Below, piece after piece: positions 19,126-27,578 of a stretch of DNA of 63,668 bases. The notes beneath the pieces were generated by a model. It did no database searches and was not told the DNA's origin. It was given only the letters and a program-made list of their open reading frames with translations. The DNA is from an uncultured Selenomonadaceae bacterium (GTDB taxonomy: Bacteria > Bacillota > Negativicutes > Selenomonadales > Selenomonadaceae): the NCBI GenBank assembly GCA_905235685.1, contig CAJOMO010000001.1, positions 1 through 63,668 of the forward strand, written 5' to 3'. The position numbers and the translations under genes were made by a program. Numbering within the stretch: the first letter of the stretch is position 1; every line of letters begins with the position of its first letter.

Positions 19126-20220
19126 TCAGTACAATTTTTTAAGCGTCGTGCCGCGGTAATAATGCGCCAAAATCTTATCGTACGACCAGCCGATTTTAGC
19201 ATAAGCCTCCGCGCCGCGCTGTGACATACCGACGCCGTGCCCGCGCCCGTAGCCGCTGAAAATTATTTTGCCGCCGTCGAGTTTCATATCAAAAAGCGTG
19301 CTGGGCAATGAAAATTTCGCGCGCAAATCATTTCCGCTGAATTTTTTTCCATTAATCAGCGCAAATTTCACGCGACCGGATTTGCTCCTGTCAGCCGCCG
19401 CTTTGCCAATTTCAAGCTTAGAAAGTTTAATCGCCTTCAATTCGCCAATGTCAAGTTTAGCGGCAAAATCTTTCGCCGGAACTTCCACAGTCCAGGGCTG
19501 CGTTTTCGTTTCCAATTCGACAGCAGGCAAAAGGTGCGGGGCGGCACTTCCCCAAACGTCAGCAACATTTTCAGTCATTCCGCCGCTGTCCGTGTGAAAA
19601 TTCGTATCGACAACGCGCTTGCCGTCCGTCACAATTTCGCCGCGGGTTTCCAAAATAATTTTATCCGTCAAATTTTGCGCAGAATCAACGCCGCCGTAAA
19701 ATTGACAATGACTGGTCGCGCAGAGGTCAAAGCCTTCAGCTCCGTGGCGACCGCGATTTTTCAGCGTAAACGAACGCGCCGCCACAGCTTGAGCCTTCAA
19801 AGCTTCCGCGGAAAAATAAGCGCCCATTTCTTCGGGAACGACGCCGCGCAAATACTCTTCCACCGGCGCAAGATTTATCACCGTCAACGAATTGTTTTGC
19901 CGATTAATCCGCACGCCGCCGAAATATTTTTTGCCATTAATCACGGTTTGCAAATCGTATCCGCCGCGAATTTCAAGGGCGTCAGCAGTCATTTCGTCGA
20001 AATAAATTGTAAAAGTTTCGCCCGCGTCAACTGCGCGAAGGATTTTTTGAGTATCGGCGTCAACGATATTGCACGGCGCGGAAGTCTGCAAAGTAACAGA
20101 ATTTACGCCGCGCAATATTCCTATCCGAATTTCCGGCTGCCACGCCGCATTTGCCTTTGAAAAAATCAGCGCCGCGAATAACGCCGTCAACAAAAATATT
20201 TTACGCATTAGCTTTTTCAT
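19126..20220 (-). CDS. SpoIID/LytB domain protein
   Basis: A 364-residue secreted protein with signal peptide MRKIFLLTALFAALIFSKANA and a SpoIID/LytB amidase-enhancer domain (PVEEYLRGVVPEEM, ALKAQAVAARSF, CATSHCQFYGG, GHGVGMSQRGA). SpoIID members cleave denuded glycan strands. It probably acts in cell-wall turnover; no other sporulation genes are in view. ATG 20220 overlaps the end of the GT41 gene; ATG 20208 would give a tighter signal peptide. Many Firmicutes place spoIID-like genes before queA-tgt. Confidence 0.85.
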   Translation of the reverse strand: MKKLMRKIFLLTALFAALIFSKANAAWQPEIRIGILRGVNSVTLQTSAPCNIVDADTQKILRAVDAGETFTIYFDEMTADALEIRGGYDLQTVINGKKYFGGVRINRQNNSLTVINLAPVEEYLRGVVPEEMGAYFSAEALKAQAVAARSFTLKNRGRHGAEGFDLCATSHCQFYGGVDSAQNLTDKIILETRGEIVTDGKRVVDTNFHTDSGGMTENVADVWGSAAPHLLPAVELETKTQPWTVEVPAKDFAAKLDIGELKAIKLSKLEIGKAAADRSKSGRVKFALINGKKFSGNDLRAKFSLPSTLFDMKLDGGKIIFSGYGRGHGVGMSQRGAEAYAKIGWSYDKILAHYYRGTTLKKLY

Positions 20221-23200
20221 TAAGAATCTGGACAATTTTATCTTCGAGATTTTTAACATAAAATTTCGGGCGAATGTTATTTGCCTTCTGCACCATAGCG
20301 CGCAAATTTTTATGAAGAATATCCAGCGCCGGAACATCGCTAATCAATCCAATTGCGCGGGCAATGTAATCTTCCGCAGAATTAATCGGCACGGCTAAAC
20401 CTTCAAGCCCAACCTGTTTCAGCATACTCAAACCTGCGCGAGTATCGCGTCTTTCGCCATAAAAACTGACGACAGGAACGCCCATATACATCGCGTCCAA
20501 AGTGTAACTGCCGCCGACTTTAGGGTACGGGTCGAGTATCACGTCAAGGTGAGTCATTTCTTCCATGTAATTCGACGCGGCGGGACGGAATAAAATTTGA
20601 TCCATATTGAAACCGAGCTTTTTCATACGATTATAAGCGTGGTCAATCGTGGAGTTGCTTTCAAATTCCGGTGCTCGCATAAGCATTGCAGAATTTTTAA
20701 CCCGCTCCAAAATCGCCTTCCACACGTTTAAAATATCGTCGTTGATATCGCGGTAATTGCAAACCGTACCGAAAACAAAATAATTCCGCTTAGTGCAGGG
20801 CGCGTATTGCGGCACAGGCACATCTTCACGCATTGCATAACAAAGTTGACTGGGCAAGTACAAAAGTTTTTCGGTGAAGAATTTATCGTGCTCATTGGGC
20901 GGGTCAACAATTTCGTCGGTGATAAAATAGTCTATCGCCTTAATTCCGGTCGTCGCCGGATAACCTACGCCGCTGATTTGCACGGGCGCGGGCTTATAAG
21001 CAAAAACCGGCAAAGCATTTCTCGCAGAATGCCCCGCAAGGTCAATCAGAACGTCAATTTTATCGCTGTGAATTTTTTCTGCGATTTCAGCGTAATTCAT
21101 ACCCGCCACGCTAACGAAATGCTCAACGTTATTTTTGAAAAGATTCGTGTAAACATCCTCATTTTTATTGAGCGCGTAACAGGTAATTTCAAATTTATTT
21201 CGGTCGTGCGAAGCTATCATGCCAAAATTAACCGTGAAATTTTCGCCTTGACAAAAATTCGGCGAAAGATACCCGATTTTAATTCTGCCTTCGCGCCGAT
21301 GATATTCGGTATATGGCTGAATATTTGCAATGAGTTTTTGAAATTCGAAATGATTATTCGCCAAATCCTCACTCGGCATGTAAAGGTAATGCATGCTGGA
21401 AAGGGCGGCGCTGGTAAGGGCGCATTTTTCGGGGTAAACTTCGGCAAACTTCGACGCTTTGTCATAATTCACGACAGCCTCAACCGGAGCATTATTTATC
21501 AGCGAAAGACGCGCGCGCACTTCGTGATAGCGTTGCAAAAGTTTATTGTCAAAGGCGGAAATATCTTTGCCCATATCGTAAATGTGCTTGCCGGATTCCA
21601 AAATCGCCTCATAAGCGCCAACATAATCTTTGAGCATTTCTTTGCAAAGAGCTATCTGCAGGAAAATTTCTGCGTCATGAATTTCATCAGACTGCGCGGC
21701 GAGCGTCAAATTGTACAGCGCCCGCTTGACGTTGATTATATTTTCAATTTGCCCCGAATAAAAACCCGGCTCAAACTTAATGTATTCTTCCGCGCGATTG
21801 TAATATTCTTCAGCCTGCGCGGGCGTAACCGACGGCGCCTCTTGCGGAAATTCCGGCAATTCTTCGCCATTAAGCCACGCATTGAAAATTTTCTCGTAAG
21901 CCGCCTCAACTTCGCCCATATAAATCGCGTCATTCATAACCGGCGACTCTTCCATTTTCCGGCGAATAGTTAAATGATAATCGCGCACCCTGTCCCAATC
22001 GTTTGCAAGTTCGACTGCCTTTTGAATGTACTCTTCTTCGCTGAAAGTGCAAAGTTCCTCTAAACCGCAATTCACCAACAGAGAATAACCGAAACGCGAA
22101 TTGTGGCGCTCCTGCACCAACGTAATTACCGGTAAACCCATATAAAGCGCATCGCAGGTCGTGCCGCCGCCAGGATACGGGAAAGTGTCCAACGCGATGT
22201 CTGCGCGAGTGTATTTTTGCAAATATTTTTGTTCGTCCGGCTCGTAAATCAGCCGCTCCAAAGACAGCCCCGCCTCTTGAATTCGTTTCAGCGCCGCGTC
22301 CGTCCCGTATTTATCGCGAAAGGCTTTACCCTTCAAATAAAGTTTTGAGCCAGGTACGGCGTTAACAATTTTTGCCCAAACGCGCAATGCCTCATCAGTT
22401 ACTTTCGTGAAATTATTAAAACTGATAAAAGTTATGTAGCCATTTTTAACGCACGGCGCCGGATTTACCACCGTAGGATCGTCGTGCCACATATAACAAA
22501 AATGACTGTGCTGAAGACGCAACATCTTTTCAGTAAAAAATTTCTCATTCAAACCAACGGGATCGGTATATTTATCTACCATAAAATAATCGATAGCTTT
22601 AACGCCAGTTGTATTAAACCAACCTATCGCACTTATGATAATCGGCGCGGGTTTGTGCGCAACCACATTCATAACGTTGTTAGCCGTGTGTCCGGAAAGG
22701 TCGACAAGTATATCAATTTCGTCATCGACAATTTTTTGCGCGGCAACTTTCGGATCGTCGAACAAAATATTTCTGAATCCGTCAACGCTCTTTTTAAAAT
22801 CCTGCGCGATGTTGTCTTCCTTGTTTTTCGCGTATATATATACTTCAAAGCGGCTCTTATCGTAACATTTGTAAAAAGCGTAACTGAAAAAAGCTACCAC
22901 GTGGCGACGAATATCCGGCGAAATGTAACCTATACGCAATTTTTTATGGCGCGGGTGAGTTGCAGGAGCGTGCGCGTATTTTTCAACGTGTTCATAAAGT
23001 TCATTAAAACCGCAAATTTCCTCAAAAAGTTTCTCGCGGCTGACATTCACATTGTGCAGACTGAAAAGAAAGTTGCTGTAGTCTTCACGCTTAATCCGGT
23101 CGCAGTAAACCCTGAGCGCCGGATTTTTCATTTCCTCCGGATTCAATTTAGCGCTAAGCTCATAATATTTCAGCGAATTGGGTGCGTCGCCCGCGTACCG

Positions 23201-23605
23201 GTAAGCGTGCCCCAAAATATTATAAATCATCATTCGTGTAAGCAAATCCACATTCGGCAAAGTCAGCGCCTTTTCGGAATAATAAATACAGCCGCCGTAA
23301 TCCTGCTTTAAATCGCAAACCCGCGAGCGTAAAAAAAGCCGATATGGCGTCGGAGGAAAATGTTCTTCAAGATAAGTAACTGCTTTATCAGCCTCTGCCG
23401 TCCGGTGATAATCGACGTAAATTGACGCAACTTTTTCTGCCGGAACGGGCTCGTCCGGTTCAAGCTCCGCCATTTCTTTGACTATTTCCATTGTCTTCGC
23501 TTCGTCGTGCACCGTTCCGTGATAATGAAAAAGTTCCTGCATCAATTTATCAACTTTTTTCTTCTTCTTCTCTACGTCTTTTTTATTCGCCTTAATTTTT
23601 CGCAT
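20201..23605 (-). CDS. TPR protein with two tandem GT41 (SPINDLY/OGT-like) domains
   Basis: A 1134-residue protein. Residues 40-210 are TPR-like helices. A first glycosyltransferase 41 domain spans about 221-590 (LRIGYISPDIRRHVVAFF, LVDLSGHTANNVM, DTFPYPGGGTTCDALYMGLP), a helical linker follows, and a second GT41 domain spans about 765-1134 (IKIGYLSPNF, LIDLAGHSARNAL, LDPYPKVGGSYTLDAMYMG). Each half has the conserved GHT/GHS and nucleotide-binding features, so both may be active. Such enzymes glycosylate proteins, in Selenomonas relatives possibly flagellin; the target here is unknown. GGAGGTTTACGGTGA precedes the ATG. It likely heads the long minus-strand run to the SpoIID-like gene. Confidence 0.88.
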   Translation of the reverse strand: MRKIKANKKDVEKKKKKVDKLMQELFHYHGTVHDEAKTMEIVKEMAELEPDEPVPAEKVASIYVDYHRTAEADKAVTYLEEHFPPTPYRLFLRSRVCDLKQDYGGCIYYSEKALTLPNVDLLTRMMIYNILGHAYRYAGDAPNSLKYYELSAKLNPEEMKNPALRVYCDRIKREDYSNFLFSLHNVNVSREKLFEEICGFNELYEHVEKYAHAPATHPRHKKLRIGYISPDIRRHVVAFFSYAFYKCYDKSRFEVYIYAKNKEDNIAQDFKKSVDGFRNILFDDPKVAAQKIVDDEIDILVDLSGHTANNVMNVVAHKPAPIIISAIGWFNTTGVKAIDYFMVDKYTDPVGLNEKFFTEKMLRLQHSHFCYMWHDDPTVVNPAPCVKNGYITFISFNNFTKVTDEALRVWAKIVNAVPGSKLYLKGKAFRDKYGTDAALKRIQEAGLSLERLIYEPDEQKYLQKYTRADIALDTFPYPGGGTTCDALYMGLPVITLVQERHNSRFGYSLLVNCGLEELCTFSEEEYIQKAVELANDWDRVRDYHLTIRRKMEESPVMNDAIYMGEVEAAYEKIFNAWLNGEELPEFPQEAPSVTPAQAEEYYNRAEEYIKFEPGFYSGQIENIINVKRALYNLTLAAQSDEIHDAEIFLQIALCKEMLKDYVGAYEAILESGKHIYDMGKDISAFDNKLLQRYHEVRARLSLINNAPVEAVVNYDKASKFAEVYPEKCALTSAALSSMHYLYMPSEDLANNHFEFQKLIANIQPYTEYHRREGRIKIGYLSPNFCQGENFTVNFGMIASHDRNKFEITCYALNKNEDVYTNLFKNNVEHFVSVAGMNYAEIAEKIHSDKIDVLIDLAGHSARNALPVFAYKPAPVQISGVGYPATTGIKAIDYFITDEIVDPPNEHDKFFTEKLLYLPSQLCYAMREDVPVPQYAPCTKRNYFVFGTVCNYRDINDDILNVWKAILERVKNSAMLMRAPEFESNSTIDHAYNRMKKLGFNMDQILFRPAASNYMEEMTHLDVILDPYPKVGGSYTLDAMYMGVPVVSFYGERRDTRAGLSMLKQVGLEGLAVPINSAEDYIARAIGLISDVPALDILHKNLRAMVQKANNIRPKFYVKNLEDKIVQILNEKANA

Positions 23606-23763
23606 TCACCGTAAACCTCCAAAATAAAATTACATTCTTGCAAAATATTTATCAATAAGTTATAATAAAAATCAAGAGGCAACCGATGTTCTGAACCGTC
23701 GTCGGCTTCCTCCAAAGTTCGCTTTATACTGCTTAAGAAACCTGCTAACGGCGAGCTAGTGAA
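23606..23763. other. Intergenic stretch downstream of the toxin-like ORF
   Basis: Between the GT41 gene and the small ORF at 23764-23844. It contains a GGAGGAAGCCGACGACGG-type segment on the minus strand and an A/T-rich part next to the GT41 gene. I see no further coding capacity. Toxin mRNA tail or antitoxin RNA may lie here. Confidence 0.3.
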
Positions 23764-23844
23764 CTACTTTAAAAGCAGCTCGAGGATATTGACGATTAAG
23801 TCGCCACCGGCAATGGCAACCATGATTTTCTCAAAAGTCGTAAT
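23764..23844 (-). CDS. Holin-like toxin peptide remnant (possible type I toxin)
   Basis: A 26-residue reading frame ITTFEKIMVAIAGGDLIVNI followed by LELLLK and a TAG stop. It matches the pattern of the short holin-like toxin family, whose members usually begin MTTFE(x)(x)M and continue as one hydrophobic helix. GGAGGAGG lies 6 nt upstream at ideal spacing, but the start codon is ATT instead of ATG. Either ATT is used weakly, the internal ATG at 23823 is used, or the gene is inactive. The hydrophobic run is short, and an acidic D/E pair interrupts it. Assignment is by pattern only. Confidence 0.5.
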   Translation of the reverse strand: MTTFEKIMVAIAGGDLIVNILELLLK

Positions 23845-23944
23845 GCCAATCCCTCCTCCTTCGAGGAGAAAGCCGACCACCAGTCGCGCTCTTGACACGG
23901 GCGATTATAACACAAAGCTGCTGTTTAGGGTAGTTTTTTTTTGC
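23845..23944. other. Intergenic stretch upstream of the toxin-like ORF
   Basis: About 100 bp between the toxin-like ORF and the GT2 gene. It holds the GGAGGAGG ribosome binding site (about 23851-23860) and, on the minus strand, GTTATAATCGCC, a plausible -10 element for the toxin mRNA. The GT2 gene ends in an A run on the minus strand, T8 on the plus strand. Confidence 0.35.
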
Positions 23945-24940
23945 CTAAAATTCAGCCGCCCAAATCTTAATGCGATTTTCTATGAATTTAATAATTTCCG
24001 CGTTAAAAGTTGTCGGCTCAACGCCTTTGTAATTTTGGAATTTTTTAACGGCCTGCGTCATGGTTTCGACGGCTTTTTTGAAATTTTTCTGCGCGGCGTA
24101 ACATTCGGCAAGTTCGGCGGTAAATTCCGGCAAATTTGGAAAAGCCTTAACCGCCTTCAGAGCAAATCTTTCGCGGTCGCTTAAACGTTCCGGTATTTCA
24201 GATAAAATTTTTAAAAGGATTCGGTACGGGCGCGTAATTTTCCGATTGGATTTAATTTCCAGCTTAGCGAATTTTTCAGCGTTGGCAAAATCGCCCAGCC
24301 CGTCGTAACATTCGGCAAGATAGCCGTAAATGCGCTCCGGCTCTTTCGTTTCGGCAAGCTCCGCCAACAGCATTTTCAAATTGCGCTCAGCCTTTGCCCG
24401 ATTAATCGACGCGGAATAGCCGGTGTGATAAATCGTCAAAATATTTGGCGGCACAGCCGTAACCTTCGATAAATTTTTCCTGCCAATCCGGAGTTCTTCG
24501 TGGATTTTGCCGACGTAATGAAGGTCGCGCTCATTTTTAAAAATCCGCAGTACATAATTTGCGCCGAGAATTTTATTGCCCGCGTCAACGTCAATGTTCA
24601 CAAGATAAATCAGCATTCCTTGCAGTTGAAATTCCTCTGCGCGAGCCACGGCAAATTTGAGATTCTGCGCGGTTTCGGCGGAAAAAAATTCGTCCGCGTC
24701 CAAAAAAATTATCCAATCGCCCGTCGCATTTTCCAGGGCGATATTCCGCGGCTTCGAAAAATCGTCCGCCCACGGCTCAAAAAAAATCTTCGCGCCAAAT
24801 TTTTCAGCAACGGCAACGGTTTCATCCGCCGAGCCGGTATCGACTACAATTATTTCGTTAACAAATTCGCGCAGACTTTCAATCGAACGCTCCAAATCCG
24901 CCGCGCAATTTTTAACAATGTAACACGCAGAAATTTTCAT
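23945..24940 (-). CDS. Family 2 glycosyltransferase with TPR tail
   Basis: A 331-residue protein. Residues 1-110 are a GT2 (GT-A) domain: MKISACYIVKNCAADLERSI, VVDTGSADET and FLDADEFF (the DXD motif for metal and nucleotide-sugar). The rest is helical with TPR-like repeats (ERIYGYLAECYDGLGDFANA, FTAELAECYAAQKNF). Close relatives attach sugars in cell-surface or flagellar glycan pathways. It overlaps the upstream small membrane gene by 4 bp (ATGA), implying coupling. Confidence 0.9.
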   Translation of the reverse strand: MKISACYIVKNCAADLERSIESLREFVNEIIVVDTGSADETVAVAEKFGAKIFFEPWADDFSKPRNIALENATGDWIIFLDADEFFSAETAQNLKFAVARAEEFQLQGMLIYLVNIDVDAGNKILGANYVLRIFKNERDLHYVGKIHEELRIGRKNLSKVTAVPPNILTIYHTGYSASINRAKAERNLKMLLAELAETKEPERIYGYLAECYDGLGDFANAEKFAKLEIKSNRKITRPYRILLKILSEIPERLSDRERFALKAVKAFPNLPEFTAELAECYAAQKNFKKAVETMTQAVKKFQNYKGVEPTTFNAEIIKFIENRIKIWAAEF

Positions 24941-25131
24941 TTTTTGCCCCGCTTACTCAAAAAATTTAACACCAAAAATCCCAGCGCTATGCCGCCGATT
25001 ATGTATAAATCGTATTCTTTGAAAAAAGCCTCCGCGCCGTCGTCCGCCCATTTTATGTAAATCGCTATCGCTACCGCCAGCACCACCAAAATATTCGATA
25101 TCTGCCGCGCCCGACTTTTAAAAAAATCCAT
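24937..25131 (-). CDS. Small two-helix membrane protein
   Basis: A 64-residue protein with two hydrophobic segments (about residues 11-28 and 43-59) joined by an acidic loop, and a basic end (SKRGKK). It overlaps the GT2 gene by 4 bp, so the two are cotranslated; a role in anchoring or lipid-linked donor supply is possible but unsupported. No named family recognised. Confidence 0.6.
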   Translation of the reverse strand: MDFFKSRARQISNILVVLAVAIAIYIKWADDGAEAFFKEYDLYIIGGIALGFLVLNFLSKRGKK

Positions 25132-25143
25132 AACCTTTACACC

Positions 25144-25172
25144 TTGCTTTTATCTTAATCAACGCTTAAAAT
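25144..25172 (+). promoter_or_regulatory. Predicted promoter of the YgbA-like gene
   Basis: TTGCTT (25144-25149), a 17-nt spacer and TAAAAT (25167-25172), 30 bp before an AAGGAG ribosome binding site and ATG 25202. Confidence 0.5.
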
Positions 25173-25201
25173 GTATCAACCTCACTGAAAGGAGTTATCC
25201 T

Positions 25202-25696
25202 ATGGGAATACTAGATAGATTGAAAAAATTCCTGCCGAAGCGCAAAGAACCCGAATTGAAAAATACCGTGCCTAAGGAAAAGGAAAATATCCGCAAAATT
25301 TTCGGCGTGTATTGCAACGCACACCACGAAACCACGGACGGCAAACTTTGCCCGAAATGTACCGCGCTTTTAACTACCGTCATGATTAAAATTCAGCGCT
25401 GCCCTTACGGTATCGGCAAGCCCATTTGCGATAAATGCGAAACGCCCTGCTTCGGCGAAAATCAAACTAAAGAATTTCGCGAAATTATGCAGTCCGCGCA
25501 GAAAAAAATGCTCTTCTCGCACCCCTTGATGGCAGTAAAACATAAACTCGCAAGCTTAAGCGTCGATTACGCCAAGGCTCAGCACGATAAAAATTCTACT
25601 GAAAAACAAAAGGCTCAAGAAGAGAAAGTTAAATCTAAAATTGCTAATGCTGTTCGTTCGCCCAAATCCAAATCGAAGAAGCGCAAGAAGAAGTGA
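25202..25696 (+). CDS. YgbA-like cysteine-rich protein (nitrous-oxide-stimulated promoter family)
   Basis: A 164-residue cytosolic protein. The core at residues 35-110 carries CNAHH, LCPKC, RCPYG, KPICDKC and CFG followed by a helix with HPLMAVKH, the cysteine/histidine pattern of the YgbA family whose E. coli member is induced by nitric oxide. The C-terminal 50 residues are very lysine-rich and may bind nucleic acid. Four to five paired cysteines suggest a metal or Fe-S site. It is a single gene with its own promoter. Confidence 0.8.
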   Translation: MGILDRLKKFLPKRKEPELKNTVPKEKENIRKIFGVYCNAHHETTDGKLCPKCTALLTTVMIKIQRCPYGIGKPICDKCETPCFGENQTKEFREIMQSAQKKMLFSHPLMAVKHKLASLSVDYAKAQHDKNSTEKQKAQEEKVKSKIANAVRSPKSKSKKRKKK

Positions 25697-25755
25697 TCAG
25701 TGAAAAGTGGTCAGGGGTAAGGGGTAAGGGAACAAACACTGACCACCGATCACCG
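25691..25755. repeat. AAGTGATCAG repeat and hairpin between convergent genes
   Basis: Starting at the last codon and stop of the YgbA-like gene: AAGTGATCAGTGAAAAGTG followed by GTCAGGGGTAAG. The downstream side carries CTGACCAC and GATCAC that pair with it (GTGATC/GATCAC and GTGGTCAG/CTGACCAC). The same opening sequence recurs in inverted orientation at 47791-47823 at the ldh stop. No poly-T tract, so termination is uncertain. Confidence 0.6.
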
Positions 25756-25756
25756 A

Positions 25757-27466
25757 TCACTCGTATTTGTCCATGAGTTCGTTAAAATCTTTCACGGGCA
25801 ACGGCTTTGAAAAATAATATCCTTGAATGTCCACAAAGCCCATGTTTGTTATATAGTCAAGCTGCGTCTTAGTTTCAACGCCTTCAGTAACTATGCCCAT
25901 TTTCAACTCCTGCGCGAGTGCAACAATCATTTGCAAGATAGTGCGGGCGCGTTCGGAATGTTCAATTTCGCGCACAAAAGCCATATCGACTTTGAGGACG
26001 TCTATTTGGATATCCTTGAGCATATTGAAGGAAGAATAGCCGGCGCCGAAATCGTCCATTAAAACAGGAAAGCCGGATTCTTTGAATTGGTTGATAATGG
26101 AAATGAGCTGTTTAGGGTTATCAATGTAGGCGCTCTCGGTGACTTCCAGTTTTAACATCCAGGGTTCGAGGTTATATTTTTTAATTAAATTCAGCAGGAA
26201 AATGAGCAAATCGAAACTGTAAAAATTGAGGCGGGAAACATTAACCGAAACCGGAACAATTTTTTTGCCCGCATTGAGCCGAGCGCGAAGGAATTTACAA
26301 ACACTTTCCCAAACAAAGCGGTCGAGTTTGACGATAAAGCCGTTGCCCTCGAAGACAGGTATGAAAAAACCAGGAGAAATCATACCGCTTTCGGGGTGAA
26401 ACCAGCGGACAAGAGCCTCGGCGCTGACGATTGAATTGGTTTCGGGACGGTAAATCGGCTGCAAAAATATAGTGAATTGATTATCGGCAAGGGCAAATTC
26501 CATATCGCGGACAATCATTTGGTCGCGCAGGAGGCGTTCGCGCATACTGGCGTCGTAATAGGCGTAGCGGGTAATGTAGTTGCCCTTGATTTTATTAAGA
26601 GCCAGGCGCGCGCGGTCGCACATTTGATCAACCGGCAAATTAACGTCAATCACCGGATAAACCCCCGCGAAAAATAAAATATTCTGGCTGATACGCAAAG
26701 ACTGCATAATCTTATCAATTTCCTTGATTAAGCGGTCAATGTTCAAAATATCCTGGGGCAAGCACAGCACAAAATGATCCGCTTCAATGCGCCCACTAAC
26801 CGCAGCTTGAGGATTGCAGATATTTTTAAAATAATTGGCGGCGGTTTTCAAAATCAAATTGCCGGTCTCAGTGTGAAATAAATCGTTGATGACTTTGAAG
26901 GCGCTAATATCCAAATAAACAATGTAGTAAGGAACTTCGCTATTGGCGTGCAAAAGTGCGGAGGCTCTTTGGTAAAAAGTTTCGCGATTATAAAGTCCGG
27001 TAAGAGAATCAACTTCAATGTAGCGGTTCATTGCGTCGATTTGCTTGTCTTTCTCGGCTTTTTCGATAATGTGATTTTCATTTTCAAAACGTGCGATAAT
27101 ATTTTCCAACCTGGAGCGAATAATAGTGTCATTAACAGGCGTCGTGACAAATTCAGCCGCGCCCAATTTCAAAGCGCGCTCGCCGCCGTCGGAATCGCCA
27201 GGATTGATTATGGCAAGGACAGGAATTTTTTTATAGCGTTCGTCCTGCGCGATAATGTCCAAAAAATGAAAGCCGTCCATTTCCGGATTATTCAAAGCCA
27301 AAATCATGGTCTGAAAGTAATTTTGCTCCAGCAAGTTAAAACAATCCTGCTCAGTATTCGCGCAGAAAATGGAATATTCGCCGCCAAAAATCCTTTCCAC
27401 CTCGCCATGAACATTTTCGTCCGCGCCCGCCAAAAGCAACACGGGTAAAACTTTTGCCAATGTCAC
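25757..27466 (-). CDS. REC-GGDEF-EAL protein with degenerate REC and GGDEF
   Basis: A 569-residue cyclic-di-GMP protein. Residues 5-125 are receiver-like but the phospho-acceptor is lost (ILALNNPEMDG has A where D is expected). The GGDEF site reads SGRIEADHF, so cyclase activity is unlikely. The EAL domain keeps SAEALVRW, EVTESAY, DDFGAGYSS, KVDMAFV and EGVET, so it should hydrolyse c-di-GMP. I prefer GTG 27466 (AAGGA 8 nt upstream) to the longer frame at 27508. It diverges from the FIST hybrid kinase across a short promoter region. Confidence 0.85.
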   Translation of the reverse strand: MTLAKVLPVLLLAGADENVHGEVERIFGGEYSIFCANTEQDCFNLLEQNYFQTMILALNNPEMDGFHFLDIIAQDERYKKIPVLAIINPGDSDGGERALKLGAAEFVTTPVNDTIIRSRLENIIARFENENHIIEKAEKDKQIDAMNRYIEVDSLTGLYNRETFYQRASALLHANSEVPYYIVYLDISAFKVINDLFHTETGNLILKTAANYFKNICNPQAAVSGRIEADHFVLCLPQDILNIDRLIKEIDKIMQSLRISQNILFFAGVYPVIDVNLPVDQMCDRARLALNKIKGNYITRYAYYDASMRERLLRDQMIVRDMEFALADNQFTIFLQPIYRPETNSIVSAEALVRWFHPESGMISPGFFIPVFEGNGFIVKLDRFVWESVCKFLRARLNAGKKIVPVSVNVSRLNFYSFDLLIFLLNLIKKYNLEPWMLKLEVTESAYIDNPKQLISIINQFKESGFPVLMDDFGAGYSSFNMLKDIQIDVLKVDMAFVREIEHSERARTILQMIVALAQELKMGIVTEGVETKTQLDYITNMGFVDIQGYYFSKPLPVKDFNELMDKYE

Positions 27467-27528
27467 CGCCTCATTCCTTAAAAAAATTTTCTCCAATAAT
27501 ATTAGCACGTTTAAATGCGTTTCTCAAG

Positions 27529-27557
27529 TGGTGATTTTTTTTGGCGTATGTTATAAT
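27529..27557 (+). promoter_or_regulatory. Predicted promoter of the FIST hybrid kinase
   Basis: A perfect TATAAT at 27552-27557 with TG one base upstream (extended -10). The -35 (TGGTGA, 17-nt spacer) is poor. The start codon is 22 bp downstream after AAGGATG. Confidence 0.5.
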
Positions 27558-27578
27558 CGAATTAAGGATGTGAACGAA

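Noticed and set aside
20807..21973. 388-codon open frame antisense to the GT41 gene
   Set aside because: It is the shadow of a strongly coding gene, has no recognisable motifs or ribosome binding site, and its length follows from the codon bias of the minus-strand gene.
23606..23944. ORF starting at 23759 on the plus strand (141 codons)
   Set aside because: It runs antisense through the toxin-like peptide and into the GT2 gene, and has no ribosome binding site or family match.
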